From Herbiconiux moechotypicola (GTDB lineage: Bacteria > Actinomycetota > Actinomycetes > Actinomycetales > Microbacteriaceae), in assembly GCF_024979255.1 (NCBI RefSeq), contig NZ_JANLCN010000001.1, positions 62,001-126,000 on the forward strand: a stretch of 64,000 nt of DNA, given 5' to 3'. A program made the position numbers and the translations under genes. Every line of letters starts with the position of its first letter. The stretch's first letter is position 1. The notes beneath the pieces were generated by a model. The model did not search any database, was not told the DNA's origin, and saw only the letters and a list, made by a program, of their open reading frames with translations. Below are positions 1-7,323 of this stretch, piece by piece.

Positions 1-2
1 GG

Positions 3-1400
3 GAGACGGTGGCCGGCTACGTGGCGCGCCGCACGGGTACGGCCGCAGCGACGGCCGAGATGGATGCGACGGCGGCAGCGCTCGGTGACGGCACCGACGC
101 GTCGGCCGACGCCTACTCGGCGGCCCTGGAACGCTGGCTGGCCAGCGGGGCCGCCGACCTCGACGAGCGGATGCCCGTGGTGCTCGCCGAGCTCGGGCTG
201 GAGGTGTCGGCCGACGCGCAGATGACCGCGCTCTCCGGCGGCCAGGCGGCTCGGGTGGGGCTCGCCGCGCTGCTGCTCTCGCGGTTCGACGTGGTGCTGC
301 TCGACGAACCCACCAACGACCTCGACCTGGACGGTCTCGATCGGCTGGAGGCGTTCATCCGGGGCCTGCGCGGGGGTGTGGTGCTGGTGAGTCACGATCG
401 GGAGTTCTTGGCGCGGAGCGTGAACCAGGTGCTCGAGCTCGATCTCGCGCAACACTCGCACCGGCTGTTCGGGGGCGGGTACGAGTCGTACCTCGAGGAG
501 AGGGCGGTGGCGCGGCGGCACGCGCGCGAGGACTACGAGGAGTTCGCGGCGAAGAAGGCCGATCTGGTGGCGCGGGCGCGCACGCAGCGCGAGTGGTCGA
601 GCCAGGGGGTGCGGAACGCGATGCGCAAGGCGCCCGACAACGACAAGATCCGGCGGCGGGCGGCGACCGAGTCGAGCGAGAAGCAGGCGCAGAAGGTGCG
701 GCAGATGGAGAGCCGCATCGCGCGGCTCGACGAGGTGGAGGAGCCGCGCAAGGAGTGGCAGCTGCAGTTCACCATCGGGGCGGCGCCGCGTTCGTCGGGC
801 GTGGTGGCGACGGTGTCGGAGGCGGTGGTGCGGCAGGGCGGTTTCACGCTCGGGCCGGTGACGCTGCAGGTGGATGCGGGCGACCGCATCGGGATCACGG
901 GGCCGAACGGGGCGGGCAAGTCGACGCTGTTGCGGCTGCTGCTCGGGCGGGTCCCGCCCGAATCGGTGTCGGGCTCGGCGTCGCTCGGGGCGTCGGTGGC
1001 GGTCGGCGAGATCGACCAGGCGCGGGCGGTGCTGGCGGGGTCGTCGTCGTTGCTCGACGCGCTCTCGGCGCAGCTGCCCGATCTGCCCGCGGCCGAGGTG
1101 CGCACTCTGCTCGCGAAGTTCGGTCTTAAGGCCGACCATGTCGGGCGCGCGGTTGACGAGCTGTCGCCGGGGGAGCGCACCCGCGCGGGACTCGCGCTGC
1201 TGCAGGCGCGTGGGGTGAACGTGCTCGTGCTCGACGAACCGACCAACCACCTCGACCTCCCGGCCATCGAGCAGCTCGAGCAGGCGCTCGACTCCTACAC
1301 CGGCACCCTGCTGCTCGTCACCCACGACCGGCGCATGCTCGAGACCGTGCACCTCACCCGCCGCTGGCACGTCGCCGGAGGCCGCGTCACCGAAGCCTGA
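3..1400 (+). CDS. ABC-F family ATPase, 5' end cut by window
   Basis: This is the C-terminal part of a duplicated ATP-binding protein with no membrane segments, as in the ABC-F family (Uup, EttA, antibiotic-resistance types), whose members act on ribosomes. The reading frame is open to the left edge, so the true start and the first Walker A lie outside. Counting from a GTG at 9, the first domain shows the signature LSGGQAARVGL near residue 75 and LDEPTNDLDLD near 98. A basic helical linker follows at about 165-245. The second domain has Walker A GPNGAGKST near 297, signature LSPGERTRAGL and LDEPTNHLDLP near 408, ending in the H-loop VTHDRRM. Family members are usually about 530-600 residues, so some 70-130 residues are missing. 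Family assignment is firm; whether it gives drug resistance or serves a housekeeping role cannot be told. Confidence 0.9.
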   Translation, partial: ETVAGYVARRTGTAAATAEMDATAAALGDGTDASADAYSAALERWLASGAADLDERMPVVLAELGLEVSADAQMTALSGGQAARVGLAALLLSRFDVVLLDEPTNDLDLDGLDRLEAFIRGLRGGVVLVSHDREFLARSVNQVLELDLAQHSHRLFGGGYESYLEERAVARRHAREDYEEFAAKKADLVARARTQREWSSQGVRNAMRKAPDNDKIRRRAATESSEKQAQKVRQMESRIARLDEVEEPRKEWQLQFTIGAAPRSSGVVATVSEAVVRQGGFTLGPVTLQVDAGDRIGITGPNGAGKSTLLRLLLGRVPPESVSGSASLGASVAVGEIDQARAVLAGSSSLLDALSAQLPDLPAAEVRTLLAKFGLKADHVGRAVDELSPGERTRAGLALLQARGVNVLVLDEPTNHLDLPAIEQLEQALDSYTGTLLLVTHDRRMLETVHLTRRWHVAGGRVTEA

Positions 1401-1419
1401 GGGGCGACGCGACACCGGG

Positions 1420-1806
1420 TCACGGCCGAGCGCTGTGAACGAGCTGGTGGGCGCGCTGGAAGGAGACGTTGAGCATGGAGCCGATGTCGCGCACGGGGAC
1501 TCGTTCGTCGGCCAGACGTCGGGCGAGGAGAGCCGTCTCGCGGCGCGCTTTTTCCTCGAGCTGGGCCGCTTCGGACCTCGTCGACCGGATTCCTTCGAGC
1601 GTGTGGGCCACGTCGACCTCACCGATGCTGTCGACCACCAGATCGACCTCGACCGAGTCGGCCGGTGCTTCGGTGACCAGCGCGATGTAGTCGGCCGCCA
1701 TGACCGAGGCCTCGGACAGTCTGCGTGCTTGGGTGAGACCGTCGATCTCGGGAACGCGGATCATCCACCACTTGCCCTCACGCGTCACGTGAGCCGTGTA
1801 TCTCAT
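1420..1806 (-). CDS. HicB-like antitoxin with C-terminal helix-turn-helix
   Basis: A 128-residue protein that starts with the beta-rich HicB fold (YTAHVTREGKWWMIRVPEI) and ends in a short helical segment, VRDIGSMLNVSFQRAHQLV, that looks like a helix-turn-helix. HicB-type antitoxins neutralise the HicA RNase and often repress their own operon through such a C-terminal DNA-binding part. Its ATG overlaps the stop of the upstream toxin-like gene by four bases (1803-1806), the usual translational coupling of these pairs. The charged stretch at about residues 75-100 (many E, R and A) is probably a helical linker. The HicB match is recognised by pattern only and is moderate, because the middle of the protein is divergent. 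Confidence 0.62.
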   Translation of the reverse strand: MRYTAHVTREGKWWMIRVPEIDGLTQARRLSEASVMAADYIALVTEAPADSVEVDLVVDSIGEVDVAHTLEGIRSTRSEAAQLEEKARRETALLARRLADERVPVRDIGSMLNVSFQRAHQLVHSARP

Positions 1807-2003
1807 CGGTGCTCGTCCTCCTCGATCGCCGCCAGGAGCCGTCGGTAGACGCCCGGACTGATGGTGCGGTGTCCGTCAGGGATGGTGAAACTCGTCCCGC
1901 CCGGCCCACGCCACTTCGTGTGGGAACCGGATGAGGTCACGATGATCCATCCGGAACGTCGCAGCAACGCCCGAACTCTCCGCGTCGGTTGTTCAGTGAC
2001 CAC
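1803..2003 (-). CDS. HicA-like mRNA interferase toxin
   Basis: A 66-residue basic protein fitting HicA toxins, which cleave mRNA during translation arrest. It keeps the short alpha-beta layout: a leading helix (RRVRALLRRSGW), then the strand holding the likely catalytic histidine in SSGSHTKWR, then TSFTIPDGHRTISPGVYRRLL. I chose the GTG at 2003 because it gives a normal HicA N-terminus; an in-frame start at 2039 would add 12 residues of no recognisable character. Neither start has a clear Shine-Dalgarno. The upstream DNA (about 2003-2075) is visibly AT-richer than its surroundings, a common sign of transferred toxin-antitoxin modules. It is followed with a 4-base overlap by the HicB-like gene. 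Confidence 0.62.
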   Translation of the reverse strand: MVTEQPTRRVRALLRRSGWIIVTSSGSHTKWRGPGGTSFTIPDGHRTISPGVYRRLLAAIEEDEHR

Positions 2004-2147
2004 GATAATAGTCCAGGGTGAATAGACAGAACAAGTCATTAAGGGCTAGACAATTTGAACACATCATGAACTCAGCTTCGTGGCGGACGAGCACGGGGCA
2101 ACCTGAGTAGTGGGTGCTTGTGGAGAGCGGGGAGTGGGGGTGGCGGG

Positions 2148-2153
2148 TAGCGT
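2148..2153 (+). promoter_or_regulatory. -10 box of a leaderless start
   Basis: TAGCGT lies seven bases before the ATG at 2161, matching the spacing seen at a dozen other starts in this window. It is the main reason for choosing 2161 over the upstream GTG at 2110. Confidence 0.45.
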
Positions 2154-2160
2154 CGAGGGT

Positions 2161-2796
2161 ATGGATGACGGGAGGACGGCGCGCGAGGAGGCCGAGAGGA
2201 GCGGGGTCGACCCGGTGCAGGAGCTGACGCCGCGGGACTCGTTGCGGCAGTTCAGGCTGTTGCCGCGCCGCAAGCTTCCGCAGTTGCCGCCGCGTGGTGA
2301 GAGGTGGAGTGGGCTGCTGCGGCCCGCGACTCTGGTCACGGTGGGGATCGTGGGCGTGCTGGTCGCCGTGGTGTGGATCGGAGTCGCGACGGTGCGGCCG
2401 AGCACGCCGACCACACTCGACGGCGTCACGGCCGAGGCCTCTGCGCTCGTCGATCAGGTCGTGCAGACGCTCGACCCCGCCCCCACCTCCGACGAGGAGA
2501 CCACCACCGTGCAGGAGTGCCCCGACGGCACCGCCGACGAGCAGGCTGTCGTCACGCGCGTGCTGACCCCGGCGACCGGGTTCGAGCCGCGCGAGTGGGC
2601 GGCATCCGTGCGCGAGCACTTCGAGGCCGAGGGGTGGAACGTGGGGGTGGAGACGGTCGGCGATCGCGGCGGGGTCGACATCAGCCTGCTGGGGCACGCG
2701 CTGGTGCCGGTGGCCGTCGAAGTCGACTCGGATGCGGACGGCGCGGTGACCGTGACCGTGACCAGCGAGTCGCGCTGCACCTCATCCGCGGCCTGA
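2161..2796 (+). CDS. membrane-anchored protein of unknown function
   Basis: A 211-residue protein I do not recognise. The first 55 residues are charged and probably cytoplasmic (TPRDSLRQFRLLPRRKL). A single membrane span follows (LVTVGIVGVLVAVVWIGVATV, with its flanks), then an extracytoplasmic domain of about 130 residues with one conserved-looking cysteine pair (VQECPDG and ESRCTSS) that could form a disulfide. The start is placed at the ATG at 2161 because a -10-like TAGCGT sits seven bases before it. The gene stands alone and converges on the epoxide hydrolase. The topology is clear; the role is unknown. Confidence 0.65.
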   Translation: MDDGRTAREEAERSGVDPVQELTPRDSLRQFRLLPRRKLPQLPPRGERWSGLLRPATLVTVGIVGVLVAVVWIGVATVRPSTPTTLDGVTAEASALVDQVVQTLDPAPTSDEETTTVQECPDGTADEQAVVTRVLTPATGFEPREWAASVREHFEAEGWNVGVETVGDRGGVDISLLGHALVPVAVEVDSDADGAVTVTVTSESRCTSSAA

Positions 2797-2831
2797 GCCG
2801 AGGCGGTCTGAGCCGAGGGCCTGAGCCGAGG
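2793..2831. repeat. three direct copies of an 11-base unit
   Basis: CTGAGCCGAGG occurs at 2793-2803, 2808-2818 and 2821-2831, starting inside the stop codon of the membrane protein gene and filling the gap before the convergent epoxide hydrolase. The inverse CCTCAG follows at once, so the last copy can fold into a small hairpin. It may be a weak terminator or simple slippage. Confidence 0.6.
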
Positions 2832-2835
2832 GGCC

Positions 2836-4008
2836 TCAGCGGAAGGGCCTGAAGAACTCCCGCAGCTCGGAGGCGTACAGCTCCGGCTGCTCGAACGCCG
2901 CGAAGTGCCCGCCCCGCGACGGCTCGGTCACCCACACCGTGTTCGCGCTGCGCTCGAGCCACGCCCGCGGGGGTCGCACGATGTCGCCCGCGAACAGCGA
3001 GAACCCCGACGGCACCTCCACCCGCCTCAGCAACTGCTCGGGCGGCAGCGCGGCGTTCGCCCGGTACATGCGCATCGACGACGCGATCGTGCCGGTGAGC
3101 CAGTAGATCGTGAGGTTCGTGAGGATCTCGTCGCGCGTGTACACCCCGTCGAGCGACCCTCCCGGCCGCAGGTCGCTCCACGCGTGCAGCTTCTCCACGA
3201 TCCACGCGGCGAGTCCGGCGGGGGAGTCGGTCAGCGCCACCCCCGTGGTCTGCGGCTTGGTGCGGTGCACTGCCGCGTACGCCCCCTCGGCGGCTCCCCA
3301 CGCCATCGCCTCGGAGACCCAGCGACGCTCCTCGTCGCTCAGCACCGTCGGGTCGAGCGCGGCCGGCGGCAGACCCGCATCCGTTCTGTGCACCGCCACG
3401 ACCCTCGACGGATGGTCGAGCGCGAGGTAGCGGCTCACATGGCTGCCGATGTCGCCTCCGGCGGCGGCGAAGCGTTCGTAGCCGAGAAGGGTCATGAGCT
3501 CGGCCCAGAGGTCGGCCACCTGCCGCGAGTCGAGCGGATGCGCGGGGCGGGCGGAGTAGCCGAAGCCCGGCACGTCGGGCACCACCACGTCGAAGGCGTC
3601 GGCCGGGTCACCGCCGTGCGCCCCCGGGTCGGTGAGCAGCGGGATGACCTTGAGGTAGCGCCAGAACGAGTCGGGCCAGCCGTGGGAGAGCACGAGCGGC
3701 AGCGGCGCGGGGGCGCCCTGGATGCGGGGGGCGCGCACGTGCACGAAGTGCACCCCGAGGGGATCGCCGTTGCCGAGGGCCGCGCGGAAGTGGGGCAGCT
3801 CGTTGAGCCGTGCCTCCACGGCCGGCCAGTCGAAGCCGTCCGCCCAGTACTCGACGAGCTGCCGCAGCCACTCGGTGTCGACACCCAGCTCCCACCCCGA
3901 GCCGGGCGGCGCGTCGACCCAGCGCGTGGCCCTCAGCCGGGCGCGCAGCTCGTCGAGCGCGGCCGGATCGGTGCGGAGCGTGAACGGAGTGAGGCTCGCG
4001 GTGGCCAT
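2836..4008 (-). CDS. epoxide hydrolase, alpha/beta-hydrolase fold
   Basis: A 390-residue member of the EHN-type epoxide hydrolases, which add water to epoxides through an aspartyl-ester intermediate. The N-terminal EHN region spans about residues 4-110 (FTLRTDPAALDELRARL, WELGVDTEWLRQLVEYW). The hydrolase core follows, with oxyanion motif HGWPDS at 109-114, nucleophile Asp186 in GGDIGS and the catalytic histidine His368 in GGHFAAFE. Ring-opening tyrosines are likely in IYWLTG and MRMYRAN. The ATG at 4008 is preferred over an upstream extension of arginine-rich shadow sequence, and a TACGCT box lies six bases ahead of it. It is monocistronic and divergent from a small membrane protein. The natural substrate is unknown; detoxification or terpene catabolism is usual for the family. 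Confidence 0.88.
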   Translation of the reverse strand: MATASLTPFTLRTDPAALDELRARLRATRWVDAPPGSGWELGVDTEWLRQLVEYWADGFDWPAVEARLNELPHFRAALGNGDPLGVHFVHVRAPRIQGAPAPLPLVLSHGWPDSFWRYLKVIPLLTDPGAHGGDPADAFDVVVPDVPGFGYSARPAHPLDSRQVADLWAELMTLLGYERFAAAGGDIGSHVSRYLALDHPSRVVAVHRTDAGLPPAALDPTVLSDEERRWVSEAMAWGAAEGAYAAVHRTKPQTTGVALTDSPAGLAAWIVEKLHAWSDLRPGGSLDGVYTRDEILTNLTIYWLTGTIASSMRMYRANAALPPEQLLRRVEVPSGFSLFAGDIVRPPRAWLERSANTVWVTEPSRGGHFAAFEQPELYASELREFFRPFR

Positions 4009-4014
4009 GCGCCC

Positions 4015-4020
4015 AGCGTA
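4015..4020 (-). promoter_or_regulatory. -10 box of a leaderless start
   Basis: On the minus strand TACGCT stands six bases before the ATG of the epoxide hydrolase (4008). Confidence 0.4.
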
Positions 4021-4103
4021 CGCGCGACGGCCGACACAGCCCGGGGCCTCTGCCAGACTGAGACCACGACCGCGCCGCCGGCGCCGCATTCGAGGGGGAT
4101 CCG

Positions 4104-4496
4104 ATGTCCACAGCCGCACCCGAGCCCGCAGCCGCCGCAGCCGCCGGATCCGCATCCGCATCCGCCGCCGCCCCCGCCCGCCGCCCGAAGCTCGCCGTCG
4201 CGGCGATCGTGCTGGCGGGGATCGTGATCGTCGTGCACGCGGTGTGCCTGCCGATCATCTTCGGTTACTCCGCGGGCGGACTCACGATGATCTGGATGTT
4301 CGGGCTCGCCCCGGTGCTCGGCGTGGTGGGCGTGGTCGCCTTCGTGCTCGGGCTGGTCTCGCTCATCACGGCGATCCGCACCCATGCATCCGTTCTGCTG
4401 CCCGTCATCGCGCTGGTGCTCGCCGTGCTCCCGGGCGTCGTCCTCTCCGTTCTCTGGAACTACCTCACGTCGAGTTCCTTCTCCTTCGGGCCCTGA
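4104..4496 (+). CDS. small membrane protein of unknown function
   Basis: A 130-residue protein with an alanine/proline-rich N-terminal 27 residues, then about three membrane spans (LAVAAIVLAGIVIVVHAV, MFGLAPVLGVVGVVAFVLG and LLPVIALVLAVLPGVVLSV). The layout resembles the DUF4190-like small integral membrane proteins common in Actinobacteria, but the match is not certain. A GAGGGGG Shine-Dalgarno lies just before the ATG. It is divergent from the epoxide hydrolase, and its 3' end is about 55 bases before the repeat array that controls the next operon. Confidence 0.65.
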   Translation: MSTAAPEPAAAAAAGSASASAAAPARRPKLAVAAIVLAGIVIVVHAVCLPIIFGYSAGGLTMIWMFGLAPVLGVVGVVAFVLGLVSLITAIRTHASVLLPVIALVLAVLPGVVLSVLWNYLTSSSFSFGP

Positions 4497-4551
4497 GCGC
4501 CAGACCGGCGGCGACGGCCCGATCTCGGGCGCGCGTGTTACGAGTGTGTGA

Positions 4552-4591
4552 ACGTCTGTGGACGTCTATGTACCTCTATGAACGTCTTGGG
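4552..4591 (+). promoter_or_regulatory. four tandem 10-base repeats, likely GntR operator
   Basis: Four head-to-tail units of exactly ten bases run ACGTCTGTGG, ACGTCTATGT, ACCTCTATGA, ACGTCTTGGG. They end one base before the -10 box (TAGCGT, 4593-4598) of the GntR gene. A ten-base period puts each ACGTCT on the same face of the helix. The position covers the -35 region, as expected for a repressor array, and the first gene of the operon is the natural ligand-responsive regulator. GntR operators are usually inverted repeats, so this direct-repeat layout is unusual. Confidence 0.55.
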
Positions 4592-4592
4592 G

Positions 4593-4598
4593 TAGCGT
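4593..4598 (+). promoter_or_regulatory. -10 box of the GntR operon, leaderless start
   Basis: TAGCGT lies six bases before the ATG at 4605 and directly abuts the 10-base repeat array. It is the only promoter signal I see for the eight overlapping genes that follow. Confidence 0.45.
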
Positions 4599-4604
4599 CG
4601 TGGC

Positions 4605-5336
4605 ATGCTCACCCTCCAGACCGTTCCCGACGGCGACACAGCCCTATGGGAGCGCATCGCCGACGAGATGCGCCGCCGCATCGACTCGGGCTTCTGGGCC
4701 ACCGGCCAGCAGCTGCTCGGTGAAGCCGATCTCGCGGCCGAGCTCGGCGTCGCCCGCGGCACCCTCCGCCGCGCCATCAAGGAGCTCAGCGCCAGCGGCC
4801 ACCTCGTGCAGCGCCACGGCCGCGGCACCTTCGTCGCCAAGCGCGCCGCCGACCAGCCGCTGGCCAACCGGATGGAATCGCTCGGCGAGCGCATGACCCG
4901 CGCCGGCCTCGACTTCACCACCCGAGAGCTCGACCGCCGCGTCGCGGCCGACGGCGCCGAGGCCGGCCTCGACGGCGAACCCGCCCTCGTCGTGCGGCGC
5001 TTGCGCTCGATCGGCGGCAACGCCGTCGCCGTGCTGAGCAACGCCGTGCCCACCGCGCTCTTCCCCGGCATCGACACGAGAGACCTCGAGTCGCGCCCGC
5101 TCTACACCGTGCTCGAAGAGGACTACGGATGCGTGCTCACCCGCGCCGAGCGCACCTTCAGCGCCCTGCCGGCCGACGCCGAACTCGCCACCCTGCTCGA
5201 CGTGGAGCCCGGGCATCCGGTGCTCTCCTTCGTTCAGGTGGCGTGGGACGCCCAGGACCGCGTCGTCGACGTGGCCGAGACCTGGATCCGCTCCGACCGC
5301 CACCAGCCCTCAGTATCCATGTGGAGGACCGTATGA
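4605..5336 (+). CDS. GntR family regulator, HutC/UTRA subfamily
   Basis: A 243-residue regulator. Residues 8-75 form the winged helix typical of GntR proteins (LWERIADEMRRRIDSGFW, then LAAELGVARGTLRRAIKELSASG and the wing RHGRGTFV). Residues of about 95-235 fit a UTRA ligand domain, which in the HutC subfamily binds small sugar or acid effectors. It is the first gene of an eight-gene unit and its TGA overlaps the aldolase ATG by four bases, so it is made together with the enzymes it probably controls. The tandem repeats just upstream are the likely site of autoregulation. The effector is unknown but should be a substrate or intermediate of the pathway. Confidence 0.88.
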   Translation: MLTLQTVPDGDTALWERIADEMRRRIDSGFWATGQQLLGEADLAAELGVARGTLRRAIKELSASGHLVQRHGRGTFVAKRAADQPLANRMESLGERMTRAGLDFTTRELDRRVAADGAEAGLDGEPALVVRRLRSIGGNAVAVLSNAVPTALFPGIDTRDLESRPLYTVLEEDYGCVLTRAERTFSALPADAELATLLDVEPGHPVLSFVQVAWDAQDRVVDVAETWIRSDRHQPSVSMWRTV

Positions 5337-6193
5337 ACGGGTGCGCCATTCGCACTCAGCAGCTGCTCGACCCGGCGACCGGACGGAGCGTGATGCTCGC
5401 GTTCGACCACGGTGGGGGCGGGATGCCCCGGGGCGGCGAAGACCTGCCCGCCGTGCTCGACATCGTCACCGGCAGCGCCGCCCAGGGCGTACTGCTCGGC
5501 CCGGGCGTCTCGCGCCTGGCTGCGGCGCGCTTCGCCCGCGCGGGCGCCCCCGCCATGATCACGGCGCTCGACGCCCCCGTGTTCGACGACATCCCCGGCG
5601 GGCACGGCGCCATCCTCGGCCACCGCCGGGTGCTCTCGGCGAAGGCCGCCCTCGCGAACGGTGCGACGGCCGCGAAGGTCGTGGTGCCGATCGGCCCGGG
5701 CTCGAGGTACGACTTCTCCGACAGCTTCGAGCTCGTCGCCCGCGCGGCGGAGGAGTCGCACGAGGTGGGCCTGCCGCTCATGGTCGAACCAGCCCTGTGG
5801 GGTGAGCGCGTGGTCGGGGCGAACGCCACGGCCGACGACGCCGCCTACGACCGGGTGATCGCCCACTCGGCGCGCCAGGCCTGGGAGCTCGGCGCCGACA
5901 TGGTGAAGATCCACGCACCCCGCGACCCCGAGGTGCTTCGCGAGATCGTGCAGCACAGCGAGGGCCCCGTGTTCGTGCTGGGCGGCGACCCGGCCACCGC
6001 CGAGGAGTTCGTGAGCTCGGTCGACGCGTGGATCGGCGCCGGCGCGCTCGGCGTCGTGGTGGGCCGCAACGTCTGGGCGCGGCCGAACCCCGCCCTCATG
6101 GTGGCGGCGCTCCGGGCGATCGTGCTCGACCGCGATCCGGATGCGGCCCTGGCGCTCCTGGAGGTCGAGCAGCGGGTCGAGGCCGGGGTATGA
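5333..6193 (+). CDS. class I aldolase, DhnA/LsrF (DeoC/LacD) family
   Basis: A 286-residue TIM-barrel enzyme of the DeoC/LacD superfamily, close in pattern to DhnA-type aldolases and LsrF thiolase. These cleave phosphorylated ketoses, usually to dihydroxyacetone phosphate and an aldehyde, through a lysine Schiff base. Visible marks are MLAFDHGG near residue 20, the strand AAKVVVPIG, the likely Schiff-base lysine in GADMVKIHAP, and the phosphate-binding end FVLGGDP plus GVVVGRNVWA. The ATG at 5333 overlaps the regulator stop by four bases. In this operon it should act after the FGGY kinase on a phosphorylated ketose. Substrate is inferred only, and the LsrF-like thiolase reaction is an alternative. 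Confidence 0.8.
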   Translation: MNGCAIRTQQLLDPATGRSVMLAFDHGGGGMPRGGEDLPAVLDIVTGSAAQGVLLGPGVSRLAAARFARAGAPAMITALDAPVFDDIPGGHGAILGHRRVLSAKAALANGATAAKVVVPIGPGSRYDFSDSFELVARAAEESHEVGLPLMVEPALWGERVVGANATADDAAYDRVIAHSARQAWELGADMVKIHAPRDPEVLREIVQHSEGPVFVLGGDPATAEEFVSSVDAWIGAGALGVVVGRNVWARPNPALMVAALRAIVLDRDPDAALALLEVEQRVEAGV

Positions 6194-7323
6194 GCTACCT
6201 CTCGATGGAGCTCGTGGGGCACCGGATGGTCGCACCGGTGCAGCGCGACGACGCCCCGCTCGCGGTGGGCGAGGTGCGCATCCGGGTGGAGGCCGCGAGC
6301 CTGTGCCCCACCGACGTAAAGAAATGGGACGACGCCGCGCTGCCCGCTCGTCTGGCGGCGCTCGCCGAGGCCGAGGCCGAGGCCTCCGTCAAGGCCCGGG
6401 GACTCGTGCTCGGCCACGAGTTCGCCGGCGTCGTGATCGAGACGCACGAGAGCGTGACCGACGTGCTCGTCGGTGATCGCGTGACGGTCGACCCGGTGCT
6501 GCGCTGCGGCGCGTGCCGCTGGTGCGCCGACGGCCATCCGGAGTACTGCGTCGAGCTGCTCGGTATCGGCGCGGCGGCCGGCGACCCCGTCGCCTGCGTC
6601 GTGGCCGGCCTCGGCGGCGGGTTCGCCGAGCACGTGGTCGTGCCCGCCCGCAACGTCATCCCGCTGCCCGACGAGCTCTCCTTCGCCGACGGCGCCCTCG
6701 TCGAGCCGCTCGCCGACGTGGTGCACGCCCTCGAGGCGGCACGGCTCCGCCCGGGCGACGTGACGGCGGTCGTCGGCCTCGGCCCGATGGGCGTGCTGCA
6801 CGTGGAGGCGCTGCTCTTCGCCGGGCACCGGGTGATCGGTGTCGACCCGCGGGAGGACCGCCGCGCCGTCGTGGAGGCGCTCGGCGCCACCGCGGTCGTG
6901 CCCCATGAGCTGCCCGCGGTCGACGCGGTGTTCATCACCGCGGGCGGGGGAGCGCACGTGCCCGCCACGGAGCACGCTCTCGAACGGCTGGCGCCGGGCG
7001 GCCGAGTCGTGCTCTTCTCCTCGGGTGCGAAGGGCGTCGCCCTCACCGTCGACAGCAACCGGATGCACTACCGCCGCCAGACCCTCACCGGTGTCGTCGG
7101 CTTCGACCGCCGTCACGCGGTGGAGGCGATGCGCATCCTCGCCTCCGGGGGCATCAGCGTGGAGCTGGTGCGGCAGCCGTCGCTGCCGCTCGCACGACTG
7201 GGCGAGGCCTTCGCGGGCGTACTCGACCCGGGCGTGCTGAAGACCGCGATCCTCTTCGGCGACTCCGCACTCGAAGAGAGCGCCACCGCCCCCGTCGCCG
7301 CCGAGAAGGCCGAGGCGGCGTGA
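6190..7323 (+). CDS. zinc-dependent alcohol (polyol) dehydrogenase
   Basis: A 377-residue medium-chain dehydrogenase. The catalytic zinc ligands are in ASLCPTDVKKW and GHEFAG, and the structural zinc loop is a four-cysteine lobe (CGACRWC followed by HPEYC). The NAD(P)-binding fold starts at VVGLGPMGVL, followed by an acidic end of the next strand (VIGVDPRED) that favours NAD. Overall it resembles sorbitol, xylitol or threonine dehydrogenases. The ATG overlaps the aldolase stop by four bases. In the pathway it would oxidise a secondary alcohol of a polyol side chain to a ketone before phosphorylation. The loop after the first cysteine carries an unusual alanine/glutamate-rich insert (about residues 50-70). 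Confidence 0.85.
   Translation: MSYLSMELVGHRMVAPVQRDDAPLAVGEVRIRVEAASLCPTDVKKWDDAALPARLAALAEAEAEASVKARGLVLGHEFAGVVIETHESVTDVLVGDRVTVDPVLRCGACRWCADGHPEYCVELLGIGAAAGDPVACVVAGLGGGFAEHVVVPARNVIPLPDELSFADGALVEPLADVVHALEAARLRPGDVTAVVGLGPMGVLHVEALLFAGHRVIGVDPREDRRAVVEALGATAVVPHELPAVDAVFITAGGGAHVPATEHALERLAPGGRVVLFSSGAKGVALTVDSNRMHYRRQTLTGVVGFDRRHAVEAMRILASGGISVELVRQPSLPLARLGEAFAGVLDPGVLKTAILFGDSALEESATAPVAAEKAEAA

Noticed and set aside
2905-4227. Long open frames opposite known genes, such as a 440-codon frame over the epoxide hydrolase
   Set aside because: They are high-GC shadows: Arg/Pro/Ala/Gly-rich, without domains or start signals, and fully opposite well-supported genes.
4552-4591. A small CRISPR-like array
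   Set aside because: Units are 10 bases with no spacers and sit at a promoter; an operator fits better.
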